A stretch of DNA of 64,000 bases, from positions 1,612,001-1,676,000 of the forward strand of contig CP059070.1 of assembly GCA_017798125.1 (NCBI GenBank). Direction: 5' to 3'. The position numbers and the translations under genes were made by a program. Source of the stretch: Cryomorphaceae bacterium (GTDB taxonomy: Bacteria > Bacteroidota > Bacteroidia > Flavobacteriales > ECT2AJA-044). Below are positions 36,406-43,950 of this stretch, piece after piece (the first letter of the stretch is position 1; each line of letters begins with the position of its first letter). The notes under the pieces are model-generated. The model had not been told where the DNA came from and searched no databases. It was given only the letters and a program-made list of their open reading frames with translations.

Positions 36406-37296
36406 ATGGTTACATATTCCATCAAAGATTTGGAGAAATTCTCCGGAATAAAGGCACACACCATTCGGGTGTGGGAGCAGCGCTATGGCCTATTAAACCC
36501 TGAAAGAACAGATAGTAACATCCGGTTTTATGATGAAGAGCAGCTAAAGCACTTGCTCAACATCAGTCTTCTCGCCAACAACGGCCATAAGATTTCGAAA
36601 ATCGCGAAATACAGTTCTGAAGAGTTTAATCAAGAAGTTCGCTCCATATATGAGCGCTTTGAAAACGAAGCTTCTTCAGAGGCGATAAAAGTGAAGATCA
36701 ATGGCCTTATCATGGCCATGTTGGAATTGGACGAGCTCAAATTTGAGAAGATCTTCTCTACGAGCCTGCTGAAGCGCGGCTTCGAAGGAACCATCCTGGA
36801 GTTAATCTATCCTTTTCTTCAGCGCATTGGGATAATGTGGCGCACGGGTGAGGTGAGTTGCGCACAAGAACACTTCATCACGAACCTCATTCGTCAAAAG
36901 GTGCTGGTAGCAATTGATGCTATTCCACTCGCGACGGGAGACAATGAAAAATTCCTGCTCTTCTTACCGGAGTCTGAGTTCAATGAGCTCTTGACGCTGT
37001 TGTCCACCTATATACTAAAGAGTAAAGGAAAGCAGTGTATCTACTTGGGGCAAGATATCCCTTTTCAAGACTTGAAATCTGTAGCGGAGATAACATCACC
37101 GCACGCCTTGATGACCTTCTTAACGGAACCTGCAAGCCAGGAGGAAAGTCAGGAATACATCAATCAATTGGCGGAGACTTTTCCCTCTGAGTCTATTATA
37201 ATTTCGGGTAATGTATCCTTCTTACACGATCTAGATCGCCCGGGTAACGTAACTATTATTGACTCCCTCCGTCACCTTGTTGAGGTGATCCACTAA
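36406..37296 (+). CDS. CarH/LitR-like MerR regulator lacking the cobalamin lower-ligand His
   Basis: The 296-residue regulator has a MerR winged helix (YSIKDLEKFSGIKAHTIRVWEQRYG) and a C-terminal cobalamin-binding-type region. CarH-type photoreceptors use a W-x9-EH motif in the helical bundle and a DxH/ExH histidine as lower axial ligand. Here W145-x9-E155-H156 is intact (MWRTGEVSCAQEH), but the loop reads LPESEFNELLTLL: the ligand position holds Asn193 and no His occurs between 157 and 200. The following YLGQDIP is as in CarH. It probably represses the adjacent ECF sigma/carotenoid operon, but direct B12-based light sensing is doubtful. Start ATG 36406 fits family N-termini. Its end overlaps the PAS gene by four bases. 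Confidence 0.88.
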   Translation: MVTYSIKDLEKFSGIKAHTIRVWEQRYGLLNPERTDSNIRFYDEEQLKHLLNISLLANNGHKISKIAKYSSEEFNQEVRSIYERFENEASSEAIKVKINGLIMAMLELDELKFEKIFSTSLLKRGFEGTILELIYPFLQRIGIMWRTGEVSCAQEHFITNLIRQKVLVAIDAIPLATGDNEKFLLFLPESEFNELLTLLSTYILKSKGKQCIYLGQDIPFQDLKSVAEITSPHALMTFLTEPASQEESQEYINQLAETFPSESIIISGNVSFLHDLDRPGNVTIIDSLRHLVEVIH

Positions 37297-37712
37297 GCCT
37301 GCATGCGCTTTTGATCATGTTCTTCTTCTGGCCATATGAAGGTGACTTTATGTGGCTTCCCTAGTATATCTGGGGAAAAACCAGCATCTGCCGAGATTTT
37401 AAAGGTGTGGCCATCCTTGTGCTGGACTTCCCAGTTTCTAAAAATCTCGTCTTTAAGCTTCATGAAGATGTCGTGCAGATCTTGCAGCCTATCTTGATCA
37501 TTCTCTGGTACAACCATGAGAAAGGATGATCCGACCATCTCGGATTCCTCGTACCCGTACAAGCGCAAGTAGTTTTGATTGACCGCGGAATAGTTTCCAA
37601 GCTCGTTGGTAATACAAATTGCCAAAGGGGTGTTTTCAATAATTGCTGCGAAATCACTTGGGTTCGCTTCCAGTTGTTCTTTAAGGCGTTGGGTTTCTTT
37701 TAAATCGATCAT
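37293..37712 (-). CDS. Stand-alone PAS domain protein
   Basis: A 139-residue protein that is essentially one PAS domain (DFAAIIENTPLAICITNELG, NYLRLYGYEESEMVGSSF, WEVQHKDGHTFKISADAG) with a short N-terminal helix. It has no kinase, HTH or other output. The LOV cysteine motif (NCRFLQ) is absent, so it is not a canonical flavin photoreceptor; the ligand is unknown. Its position between the MerR regulator and the ECF sigma gene, convergent with the first and divergent from the second, makes it a good candidate for a sensory partner of this light regulon. Confidence 0.82.
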   Translation of the reverse strand: MIDLKETQRLKEQLEANPSDFAAIIENTPLAICITNELGNYSAVNQNYLRLYGYEESEMVGSSFLMVVPENDQDRLQDLHDIFMKLKDEIFRNWEVQHKDGHTFKISADAGFSPDILGKPHKVTFIWPEEEHDQKRMQA

Positions 37713-37829
37713 GGTTACTCTAATTCCTGGACTAACGAAGTTAAAAATCAGCCATAAAGTTACATATTAAAGTTTCGAAAAGAAATGAAAGAACGTAAGT
37801 AGCTGAAAATCAGGGGTAAAAATAAAATG

Positions 37830-37846
37830 TTTAACAAAGTGTTAAA
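37830..37846. promoter_or_regulatory. Candidate operator in the PAS/sigma intergenic region
   Basis: TTTAACA-AAG-TGTTAAA is a perfect 7-bp inverted repeat with a three-base spacer, 78 bases upstream of the sigma ATG. Its geometry suits a dimeric MerR-type regulator. Confidence 0.5.
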
Positions 37847-37880
37847 TAAGTTCCACAATCCATGGTGGTTTGAAGTTTCT

Positions 37881-37910
37881 TGTTTAATTTTGGATTGTAA
37901 ACGTTAAACA
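37881..37910 (+). promoter_or_regulatory. Promoter/operator of the ECF sigma-carotenoid-photolyase operon
   Basis: TAATTTTG (37885-37892) is a perfect -7 box, but no -33 TTG lies at 17-23 bases; a TTTG is only 12 bases away. The box is embedded in an inverted repeat TGTTTAA / TTAAACA with a 16-base spacer. A missing -33 with overlapping dyads suggests regulator-dependent transcription. Confidence 0.5.
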
Positions 37911-37924
37911 AACCTCTTGAAATA

Positions 37925-38431
37925 ATGACAACTGCAGAATTTGGAAATCTCATGGTTGATCACACGCAATTCCTCAAGCGTCTGGCCATGAATTTGACTA
38001 AAGATGTCGAAGAAGCCAATGACTTGACTCAAGATACCTTCCTTAAGGCCATCGCGAATCAAGACAAATACATGCCCGGGACAAACATCAAAGGGTGGTT
38101 GTATACCATCATGCGGAATACCTTTATTAATAAGTATCGCAAGCAAAAGTCTCGTAACACTTTTGTCGACAGTACAGATAACAACTACTTCCTAAATCAA
38201 AAGGAAGCGAATAAGGAGTCCAAAACTGATTCTGTCGTCAATCAGAATTATTTAATGGAGCAAATCCAATCCGTGGACAAGAACTACGTAGATACCTTTA
38301 TGATGCACTACGAAGGGTATAAGTACGAAGAGATAGCAGAGATCTTGAACATTCCATTGGGTACCGTAAAGAGTCGAATCTTCTTGGCCCGTAAAAAGCT
38401 CATGGAGAAGTTGAAAGACTACCGCTACTAA
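37925..38431 (+). CDS. ECF-type RNA polymerase sigma factor
   Basis: A 168-residue sigma factor with region 2 (DLTQDTFLKAIANQDKY, NIKGWLYTIMRNTFINKYRK) and region 4 (YEEIAEILNIPLGTVKSRIFLARKKL) separated by a linker rich in Asn and Lys. No anti-sigma gene is adjacent, so control is likely transcriptional, through the MerR-type regulator. It is the first gene of a run of ten plus-strand genes that ends with a photolyase; gaps are eight bases or less or overlaps. The link of a MerR regulator, an ECF factor and crtIB is known from light-induced carotenogenesis clusters. Confidence 0.92.
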   Translation: MTTAEFGNLMVDHTQFLKRLAMNLTKDVEEANDLTQDTFLKAIANQDKYMPGTNIKGWLYTIMRNTFINKYRKQKSRNTFVDSTDNNYFLNQKEANKESKTDSVVNQNYLMEQIQSVDKNYVDTFMMHYEGYKYEEIAEILNIPLGTVKSRIFLARKKLMEKLKDYRY

Positions 38432-38438
38432 GAATTAC

Positions 38439-39935
38439 ATGTCCCAAAAAGCCATTGTCATAGGATCCGGTTTTGCCGGCTTGTCTGCAGCAACGCACCT
38501 TGCTGAGGCGGGATTCGAGGTGACCATTCTTGAAAAGAATAGTCAGCCAGGCGGCCGTGCTCGACAATTTGAAGCCGCCGGTTTCACTTTTGACATGGGG
38601 CCTTCATGGTATTGGATGCCGGATGTTTTTGAGCAATACTTTCAGACGTTTGGAAAAAAAGTATCCGACTACTATCAGTTAGAAAGACTCGATCCTTCAT
38701 ATAGGGTTTATTTCGGTGAAAATGATTTTGTCGATTTAAGCGCTGAGATCGAAGAGCTTTTTGACATGTTCGATAGAATTGAGTCTGGCAGTGCCGCGGA
38801 GCTTAAGTCATTTTTAAGTGATGCTGCCTATAAATACGAAGTAGGTATTAATGATCTAGTTCGGAAGCCCGGTCGATCCTTGCTCGAATTCGCTGATTGG
38901 CGCGTTGCAAAAGGAGTTGTCCAGTTGCAGTTGTTCAGTTCCATTCAAAAGGTCATTCACAAGAAATTCAGTCATCCAAAACTCAGATCCTTACTCGAGT
39001 TTCCAGTGCTGTTCTTGGGAGCAATGCCCAAAGATACTCCTGCCTTATACAGCCTCATGAATTACGCTGACATGGTTGGAGGAACATGGTATCCAAAAGG
39101 AGGGATGTATGAGATTGTCAAAGCGATGGTCTCATTAGCTGAAGAAAAGGGTGTTCAAATCTTGTGTGATCAAGAAGTTACCCGAATTGCCATTCATGGA
39201 GGGCGCGCAAATAGAGTATATACGACCGAACAAGTGTATGAAGCGGATGTATTCGTGGCCGGAGCGGATTACCACCATGTAGAACAGAATTTACTCCCTC
39301 CAGAGGGTAGAATGTACAACGAAAAGTACTGGAGTAAGAGAAAAATGGCCCCAAGTAGCTTGTTGTACTACATTGGGTTGGACAAACCTCTTGATGGTGT
39401 GTTGCATCATACGTTGTTCTTTGACGAGAGCCTAGAAGAGCACGGCAAGGAGATTTATGAAAACCCAAAATGGCCATCGAAACCTCTTTTCTACGTCAGC
39501 GCCGTAAGCAAAACAGACCCTGACAGTGCTCCTGAGGGTATGGAGAATGTTTTTATTCTTATCCCTACGGCACCTGGATTGGAAGATGGGCCTGAGGTGC
39601 GAGAGAAATACTTAGAAATCGTCTTGGAGCGGTTAGAGCGGTTGACGGGTCAGAATGTCCGTGACCATATCGTTTATCAGCGCTCCTACGCCCATAAAGA
39701 CTTTGTTGAAGACTATCACGCCTTTAAAGGCAATGCTTATGGTCTGGCCAACACCCTTGACCAGACAGCCATTCTCAAACCGGCCATGAAGAGTAAGAAA
39801 ATTAAGAACTTGTACTTTACAGGACAGCTTACTACGCCTGGGCCAGGTGTTCCTCCCAGTTTAATTAGCGGCCAGGTTGTTGCGGGAGAGGTGGTAAAGG
39901 ACCTAAAAAAAGATTTGGATGAAAGCTTTGTATGA
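38439..39935 (+). CDS. crtI: Phytoene desaturase (CrtI type)
   Basis: This 498-residue FAD-dependent enzyme desaturates phytoene toward lycopene or a shorter polyene. The N-terminal dinucleotide fold (KAIVIGSGFAGLSAATHLAEAG, GGRARQFEAAGFTFDMGPSWYWMP) and the C-terminal NLYFTGQLTTPGPGVPPSLISG signature are diagnostic of bacterial CrtI. It overlaps crtB by 17 bases. No lycopene cyclase or carotenoid hydroxylase is in the window, so the final carotenoid cannot be inferred. Confidence 0.95.
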   Translation: MSQKAIVIGSGFAGLSAATHLAEAGFEVTILEKNSQPGGRARQFEAAGFTFDMGPSWYWMPDVFEQYFQTFGKKVSDYYQLERLDPSYRVYFGENDFVDLSAEIEELFDMFDRIESGSAAELKSFLSDAAYKYEVGINDLVRKPGRSLLEFADWRVAKGVVQLQLFSSIQKVIHKKFSHPKLRSLLEFPVLFLGAMPKDTPALYSLMNYADMVGGTWYPKGGMYEIVKAMVSLAEEKGVQILCDQEVTRIAIHGGRANRVYTTEQVYEADVFVAGADYHHVEQNLLPPEGRMYNEKYWSKRKMAPSSLLYYIGLDKPLDGVLHHTLFFDESLEEHGKEIYENPKWPSKPLFYVSAVSKTDPDSAPEGMENVFILIPTAPGLEDGPEVREKYLEIVLERLERLTGQNVRDHIVYQRSYAHKDFVEDYHAFKGNAYGLANTLDQTAILKPAMKSKKIKNLYFTGQLTTPGPGVPPSLISGQVVAGEVVKDLKKDLDESFV

Positions 39936-40755
39936 TCAAGTCAGCTTGCGCTGCAGTAAAATCGTTACACGCTCTTACAGCACCTCTTTTTCTATGGGGA
40001 TCCGTTTGCTGAGTTCAGAGCTTCATGATCCTATTTATGCGGTTTATGGATTCGTGCGTTTTGCTGACGAAATTGTCGATAGTTTCCATGATTTTGACAA
40101 AAAAGAGCTCCTCGATCGGTTCAGATTAGAGACCTATCAGGCATTGGAGGAACGAATCAGTCTGAATCCCATCTTGAACAGTTTTCAAGAGGTCGTTCAT
40201 CGCTATAGTATTGAGCGCGAACTCATTGATGCCTTCCTGCATTCCATGGAAATGGATTTAGAAGATCGCGAATATGATCAGAGCAGTTTTGAAGAGTACA
40301 TTTTGGGATCGGCTGAGGTAGTTGGACTGATGTGCTTAAGGGTTTTCCTCAACGGAGATGAAGCAGAGTACCAAAGACTAAAGGCACCGGCAATGAAGCT
40401 GGGTTCAGCTTTTCAGAAGGTCAATTTTCTGCGGGATTTAAAGGCGGATTATGAGAAGCTTGGTCGAAGCTACTTTCCCGACGTAAACCTCGAGATGTTT
40501 GACCAAATGAGCAAACAAGAGATCGAGGCTGATATTGAAGCAGATTTTAAAGAGGCCTTAGAGGGAATTAAAGAATTACCGAGAAAAGCGCGGTTCGGAG
40601 TATATCTGGCCTACATGTACTATACGCGCTTGTTTGAAAAAATTAGGAACACAGAACCCATGGTCATCATGCAGGAACGTGTTCGCATCCCGAATACAAA
40701 GAAGTATGGCCTCATGGTTGGAACCTACTTCCGTTATCGCATGAACTTGCTATGA
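39919..40755 (+). CDS. crtB: Phytoene synthase
   Basis: A 278-residue prenyl-transferring enzyme that condenses two geranylgeranyl diphosphates into phytoene. Visible motifs are the first Asp-rich site in VRFADEIVD, SYSTSFSMGIRLL at the N-terminus, and the second site NFLRDLKADYEKLGRSYFP. It starts inside the end of crtI and ends overlapping idi by four bases (ATGA), so crtI, crtB and idi are translationally coupled. Confidence 0.95.
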   Translation: MKALYDQVSLRCSKIVTRSYSTSFSMGIRLLSSELHDPIYAVYGFVRFADEIVDSFHDFDKKELLDRFRLETYQALEERISLNPILNSFQEVVHRYSIERELIDAFLHSMEMDLEDREYDQSSFEEYILGSAEVVGLMCLRVFLNGDEAEYQRLKAPAMKLGSAFQKVNFLRDLKADYEKLGRSYFPDVNLEMFDQMSKQEIEADIEADFKEALEGIKELPRKARFGVYLAYMYYTRLFEKIRNTEPMVIMQERVRIPNTKKYGLMVGTYFRYRMNLL

Positions 40756-41288
40756 AGGTAGAAGAAGTCGTACTCGTTGACGAACAGGACCAAGCATTGG
40801 GCCGAATGGAGAAAATGGAAGCTCATCGCAAAGGAGTCCTCCATAGAGCATTCTCTGCCTTTGTATTGAACGACCGGGGAGAATTAATGCTCCAGCAGCG
40901 TGCTCATGAGAAGTATCACAGTGGTGGTCTGTGGACGAATACGTGCTGCAGTCATCCAAGACCAGACGAACAAGTTCTAGTCGCGGGAGAAAGAAGACTC
41001 ATAGAAGAAATGGGATTCACAACTCCACTTAAACGTTTATTCAAGTTCATTTACCGAGCTGAGCTAGACAACGAACTCACAGAACACGAACTCGACCATG
41101 TTTTGTTGGGTTACTACAATGAAGATCCTATTGTGAATTCAGCAGAGGTCGCAGATTTTCGATGGGTGGGTCTAGACGAAGTGAGCCTTGAGATACAAAG
41201 CCATCCAGAACGCTTTACCGAGTGGTTTAAAATATGCTTTGAACCCTTTCATGAGCACATGCAAGAGTTGAGCGGAGCAAGAACTTGA
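40752..41288 (+). CDS. idi: Isopentenyl-diphosphate isomerase, type 1
   Basis: The 178-residue protein isomerises IPP and DMAPP, raising precursor supply for the carotenoid genes next to it. It shows the active-site Cys region TNTCCSHPRP, the Nudix-like RRLIEEMGF, and the catalytic Glu segment TEHELDHVL. Its place in the carotenoid operon matches its role. Confidence 0.95.
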   Translation: MKVEEVVLVDEQDQALGRMEKMEAHRKGVLHRAFSAFVLNDRGELMLQQRAHEKYHSGGLWTNTCCSHPRPDEQVLVAGERRLIEEMGFTTPLKRLFKFIYRAELDNELTEHELDHVLLGYYNEDPIVNSAEVADFRWVGLDEVSLEIQSHPERFTEWFKICFEPFHEHMQELSGART

Positions 41289-41295
41289 TTGATCA

Positions 41296-41706
41296 ATGAA
41301 GGTTACAGTACATCGTAAAGCGCATTTCAATGCGGCTCATCGCCTATACAATCCTAAGTTGGACGATGAACGAAATAGACAGCTTTTTGGTAAGTGTGCG
41401 AACGATAACTATCACGGCCATAATTACGACTTAATTGTCAGTGTAAAGGGGGAGATTGACCCGGAAACGGGTTACGTCATTGACATGAAGGTCTTAAAGG
41501 ATATTATCCGCACAGAAGTGGAAGAACCTTTTGACCACAAAAACCTAAATCTGGATGTGCCTGAGTTTGCGGAACTAATTCCGACGGCCGAGCACATTGC
41601 CGTAGTCATTTGGCGCAGGATCCGAGCAAGGATCAATGAGCAATATGAACTAAAAGTGACCCTGTATGAAACGCAACGGAATTTCGTCGAATACGACGGA
41701 AAATAA
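41296..41706 (+). CDS. 6-pyruvoyl-tetrahydropterin synthase family protein (CX5HGH type)
   Basis: A 136-residue T-fold enzyme. Zinc ligands are H15-like in FNAAHRLYNPK and the pair in YHGHNYDL; the catalytic Cys34 precedes them as C-ANDNY-HGH. The CX5HGH spacing is that of true PTPS enzymes of the tetrahydrobiopterin pathway, while the QueD queuosine enzymes usually have CX3HGH. DPETGYVIDMKVLK, FDHKNLN and the terminal YETQRN complete the family. It overlaps folE by 41 bases. Together they could make a 6-substituted tetrahydropterin; the end product is unknown. Confidence 0.88.
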   Translation: MKVTVHRKAHFNAAHRLYNPKLDDERNRQLFGKCANDNYHGHNYDLIVSVKGEIDPETGYVIDMKVLKDIIRTEVEEPFDHKNLNLDVPEFAELIPTAEHIAVVIWRRIRARINEQYELKVTLYETQRNFVEYDGK

Positions 41707-42403
41707 CGGATACCACAATGGTGCCGTTCGCCTGGCGGAAGAAATATTGACAGTGGTTGAACCAGATGAGGATTTCATTGGGGATAACCATGTAGGAACG
41801 AGCAAGGATACTCCGATGCTCGAAGATGCCTTTGATGCAACGGATGAAGAGAAGATCGAGCAGATTGCCTTTCATTTCGGCAAAATCATGGACATCATGG
41901 GACTAGATCGTTCCGATGACAGTCTGAAAGGAACTCCTGGCCGTGTGGCCAAGATGTATATCAAAGAAGTGTTTAGCGGTTTGAATCCAGCGAATAAGCC
42001 GGAGGTTAAGCTGTTTGAAAACAAATACGGGTACGACGAAATGCTCGTAGAAAAGAACATCACCTTACACTCGTACTGCGAGCATCACTTTGTGCCCATT
42101 ATCGGGAAAGCGCATGTGGCGTACAAGAGCAATGGGAAGGTGATCGGATTGAGTAAGATTAATCGCATCGTGAAGTACTTCGCAAAACGACCTCAAGTAC
42201 AAGAGCGCCTAACGGAGCAAATTGCAGATGAGCTAAAACGCGTTCTTCAGACGGAAGACGTGGCAGTAATCATAGACGCGGAGCATATGTGTGTAAGTAC
42301 CCGCGGGATTGAAGATGTAAACAGCGCAACAGTTACTTCGCATTACAGTGGAGCGTTTAAAACCGAGCGTACACAAAACGAATTCCTTAAATACCTCGAC
42401 TGA
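41666..42403 (+). CDS. folE: GTP cyclohydrolase I
   Basis: The 245-residue enzyme converts GTP to 7,8-dihydroneopterin triphosphate, the entry to folates and pterins. Zinc-binding residues are in HSYCEHHFVPI and HMCVSTRG; KGTPGRVAKMY and NSATVTSHYSGAF are also conserved. A ~45-residue N-terminal extension precedes the core, and the ATG lies 41 bases inside the PTPS gene. Its location in a light-inducible-type operon rather than a folate operon suggests supply of pterins for photolyase or another light-linked use. From memory, folE also occurs in light-induced gene sets of Pseudomonas. Confidence 0.95.
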   Translation: MKRNGISSNTTENNGYHNGAVRLAEEILTVVEPDEDFIGDNHVGTSKDTPMLEDAFDATDEEKIEQIAFHFGKIMDIMGLDRSDDSLKGTPGRVAKMYIKEVFSGLNPANKPEVKLFENKYGYDEMLVEKNITLHSYCEHHFVPIIGKAHVAYKSNGKVIGLSKINRIVKYFAKRPQVQERLTEQIADELKRVLQTEDVAVIIDAEHMCVSTRGIEDVNSATVTSHYSGAFKTERTQNEFLKYLD

Positions 42404-42404
42404 T

Positions 42405-42578
42405 ATGTTTGGACTATTCAAATCAGATCCCATCAAGAAGCTAGAGAAAGCTTACAAAGCGAAGCTGGAAGAAGCTCGGGATGTTCAGCGAGGAGGCGAC
42501 GTGCTTAAGGCCGGTCAATTGACCGCTGAAGCAGAAGAAATTGCCAAGCAAATGGACGAACTCAGAAGCAAAAAGTAA
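42405..42578 (+). CDS. DUF6435 (Lacal_2735 family) small protein
   Basis: From ATG 42405 this is a 57-residue charged helical protein beginning MFGLFKSDPIKKLEKAYKAK and ending with an AEAEEIAKQMDELRSKK helix. The MFGLFKSDP start and heptad-like body identify the small DUF6435/Lacal_2735 family, which has no known function. It sits one base after folE and shares a base with the start of the SDR gene, so it is an integral member of the operon. Confidence 0.85.
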   Translation: MFGLFKSDPIKKLEKAYKAKLEEARDVQRGGDVLKAGQLTAEAEEIAKQMDELRSKK

Positions 42579-43279
42579 TGGCTCATTACCTCATCATAGG
42601 CGGAAGTTCAGGGACGGGCTTGAAGGTTGTAAAGGATCTGCTTCAAGAAGGACACCAAATCTGGGCAGCGAGCAGAAGCGAAGGAGGTCTTGAAGGCCTG
42701 TCTGGCGTCCACTGGCAGTCTTTTGATGTGACCGATGAAGAAGCTAGTTTAAATGATCTTCCTGAAGTGCTGGATGGATTGGTCTACGCACCTGGGACGA
42801 TTAATTTGAAGCCATTTCACATGCTCCGCGAGCGTGTTTTTCGCGACGAAATGGAAGTGAATTTCTTTGGTGCGGTGCGCAGTATACAACAATCTCTTCC
42901 GCGACTCAAGAATTCGGAACACGCCTCTATTGTCTTGTACAGTACGGTGGCCGTCCAAACTGGGATGCCCTTCCACGCCAGTATTTCATCGAGTAAAGGA
43001 GCCATTGAGGGTCTAACCCGTTCTTTGGCTGCTGAATTTGCACCCAAGATTCGCGTGAACGCCATCGCTTTAAGTTTGGTCGACACACCGCTTGCGGATC
43101 GGTTGCTCAACAACGATAAAAAACGCGAAGCCAGCTCCGACCGCCACCCACTGAAAAGAGTGGGTAGCACGGAGGATAGCTCCGCAGCCACGCGCTTCCT
43201 TCTCGGAACAGACTCGAGCTGGATCAGCGGACAAATAATGCAAGTAGACGGCGGAATGTCGGCCTTGAGACCCCTCTAA
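42578..43279 (+). CDS. Atypical SDR without the catalytic Tyr
   Basis: A 233-residue Rossmann protein with a glycine motif GGSSGTG and LVYAPGTIN (NAG-like), plus the C-terminal SGQIMQVDGGMS of classical SDRs. The active-site stretch reads FHASISSSKGAIEG: the Lys is kept (K140), but the Tyr four residues earlier is Ile136. Classical YxxxK chemistry is therefore unlikely. Between a pterin pathway and a flavin reductase, it could act on a pterin or flavin or serve as a binding protein. It is five bases from the flavin reductase gene. Confidence 0.88.
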   Translation: MAHYLIIGGSSGTGLKVVKDLLQEGHQIWAASRSEGGLEGLSGVHWQSFDVTDEEASLNDLPEVLDGLVYAPGTINLKPFHMLRERVFRDEMEVNFFGAVRSIQQSLPRLKNSEHASIVLYSTVAVQTGMPFHASISSSKGAIEGLTRSLAAEFAPKIRVNAIALSLVDTPLADRLLNNDKKREASSDRHPLKRVGSTEDSSAATRFLLGTDSSWISGQIMQVDGGMSALRPL

Positions 43280-43284
43280 CCAAC

Positions 43285-43950
43285 ATGGACGAACTCAGTT
43301 TTACATCGGATGATTTTCCACAAATGGAGCGCAGGTACCGCGCACACTTTTTCAATTCCCTAACTGGATTCAAAAGTGTAAATCTGTGTGGATCGTGCAG
43401 CAAGAGCGAAAAGCCCAACCTGGCCATTTTCAACTCGGTATTTCATTTGGGAAGTAACCCACCTTTGATGGGTATGATTATTCGCCCCGCTACGGTGCCC
43501 CGTCATACCTTGACCAACATTATAGAGCAAAACGAGTACACCTTCAACCATATCCATGAGGACATCGTGGCTTCGGCGCATCAAACAGCGGCGAAATATA
43601 CCCGCACACAGAGCGAGTTCGAAATGACGGGTCTAACCCCGTATTTTTCGGAAAATATGAAAGCGCCTTATGTCGCCGAGTCTCGAATAAAAATTGGTTT
43701 GCGCTTTCGCGAACGCTACAACATCCAAGCCAATCACACCATCATGATTGTTGGGGAAGTTGTAGAAGTAATTCTTCCCAAGAATGCGGTGGGTATGGAT
43801 GGTTTTATCGACTTACACGCTGCGGGAACCGTCACAGGGAGTGGACTTGACGCTTACTTGACTACTGAGAAGATCGCCCGCTTATCTTACGCACGGCCCT
43901 ACGAAGACCTTCGCGAACTCAACTTCAACAAGCAAAATCAGGAGCATTGA
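43285..43950 (+). CDS. Flavin reductase family protein (split barrel)
   Basis: A 221-residue FMN-binding split-barrel protein: FNSLTGFKSVNLCGSCSKSEKPNLAIFNSVFHLGSNPP, RPATVPRHTL and NEYTFNHIHED. These fit the flavin reductase-like/DIM6 group that binds FMN and reduces free flavin. In this operon it could keep FAD or a pterin reduced, or load the photolyase. It overlaps the photolyase start by four bases (TTGA). Confidence 0.88.
   Translation: MDELSFTSDDFPQMERRYRAHFFNSLTGFKSVNLCGSCSKSEKPNLAIFNSVFHLGSNPPLMGMIIRPATVPRHTLTNIIEQNEYTFNHIHEDIVASAHQTAAKYTRTQSEFEMTGLTPYFSENMKAPYVAESRIKIGLRFRERYNIQANHTIMIVGEVVEVILPKNAVGMDGFIDLHAAGTVTGSGLDAYLTTEKIARLSYARPYEDLRELNFNKQNQEH

Noticed and set aside
37293-37712. 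LOV photoreceptor
   Set aside because: The NCRFLQ cysteine motif is missing and the only Cys (in AICITNELG) is in the wrong strand.
41296-41706. Annotation of the T-fold enzyme as QueD (queuosine)
   Set aside because: The Cys-to-HGH spacing is CX5HGH as in PTPS, and no other queuosine gene is nearby; still an inference from motif and context.
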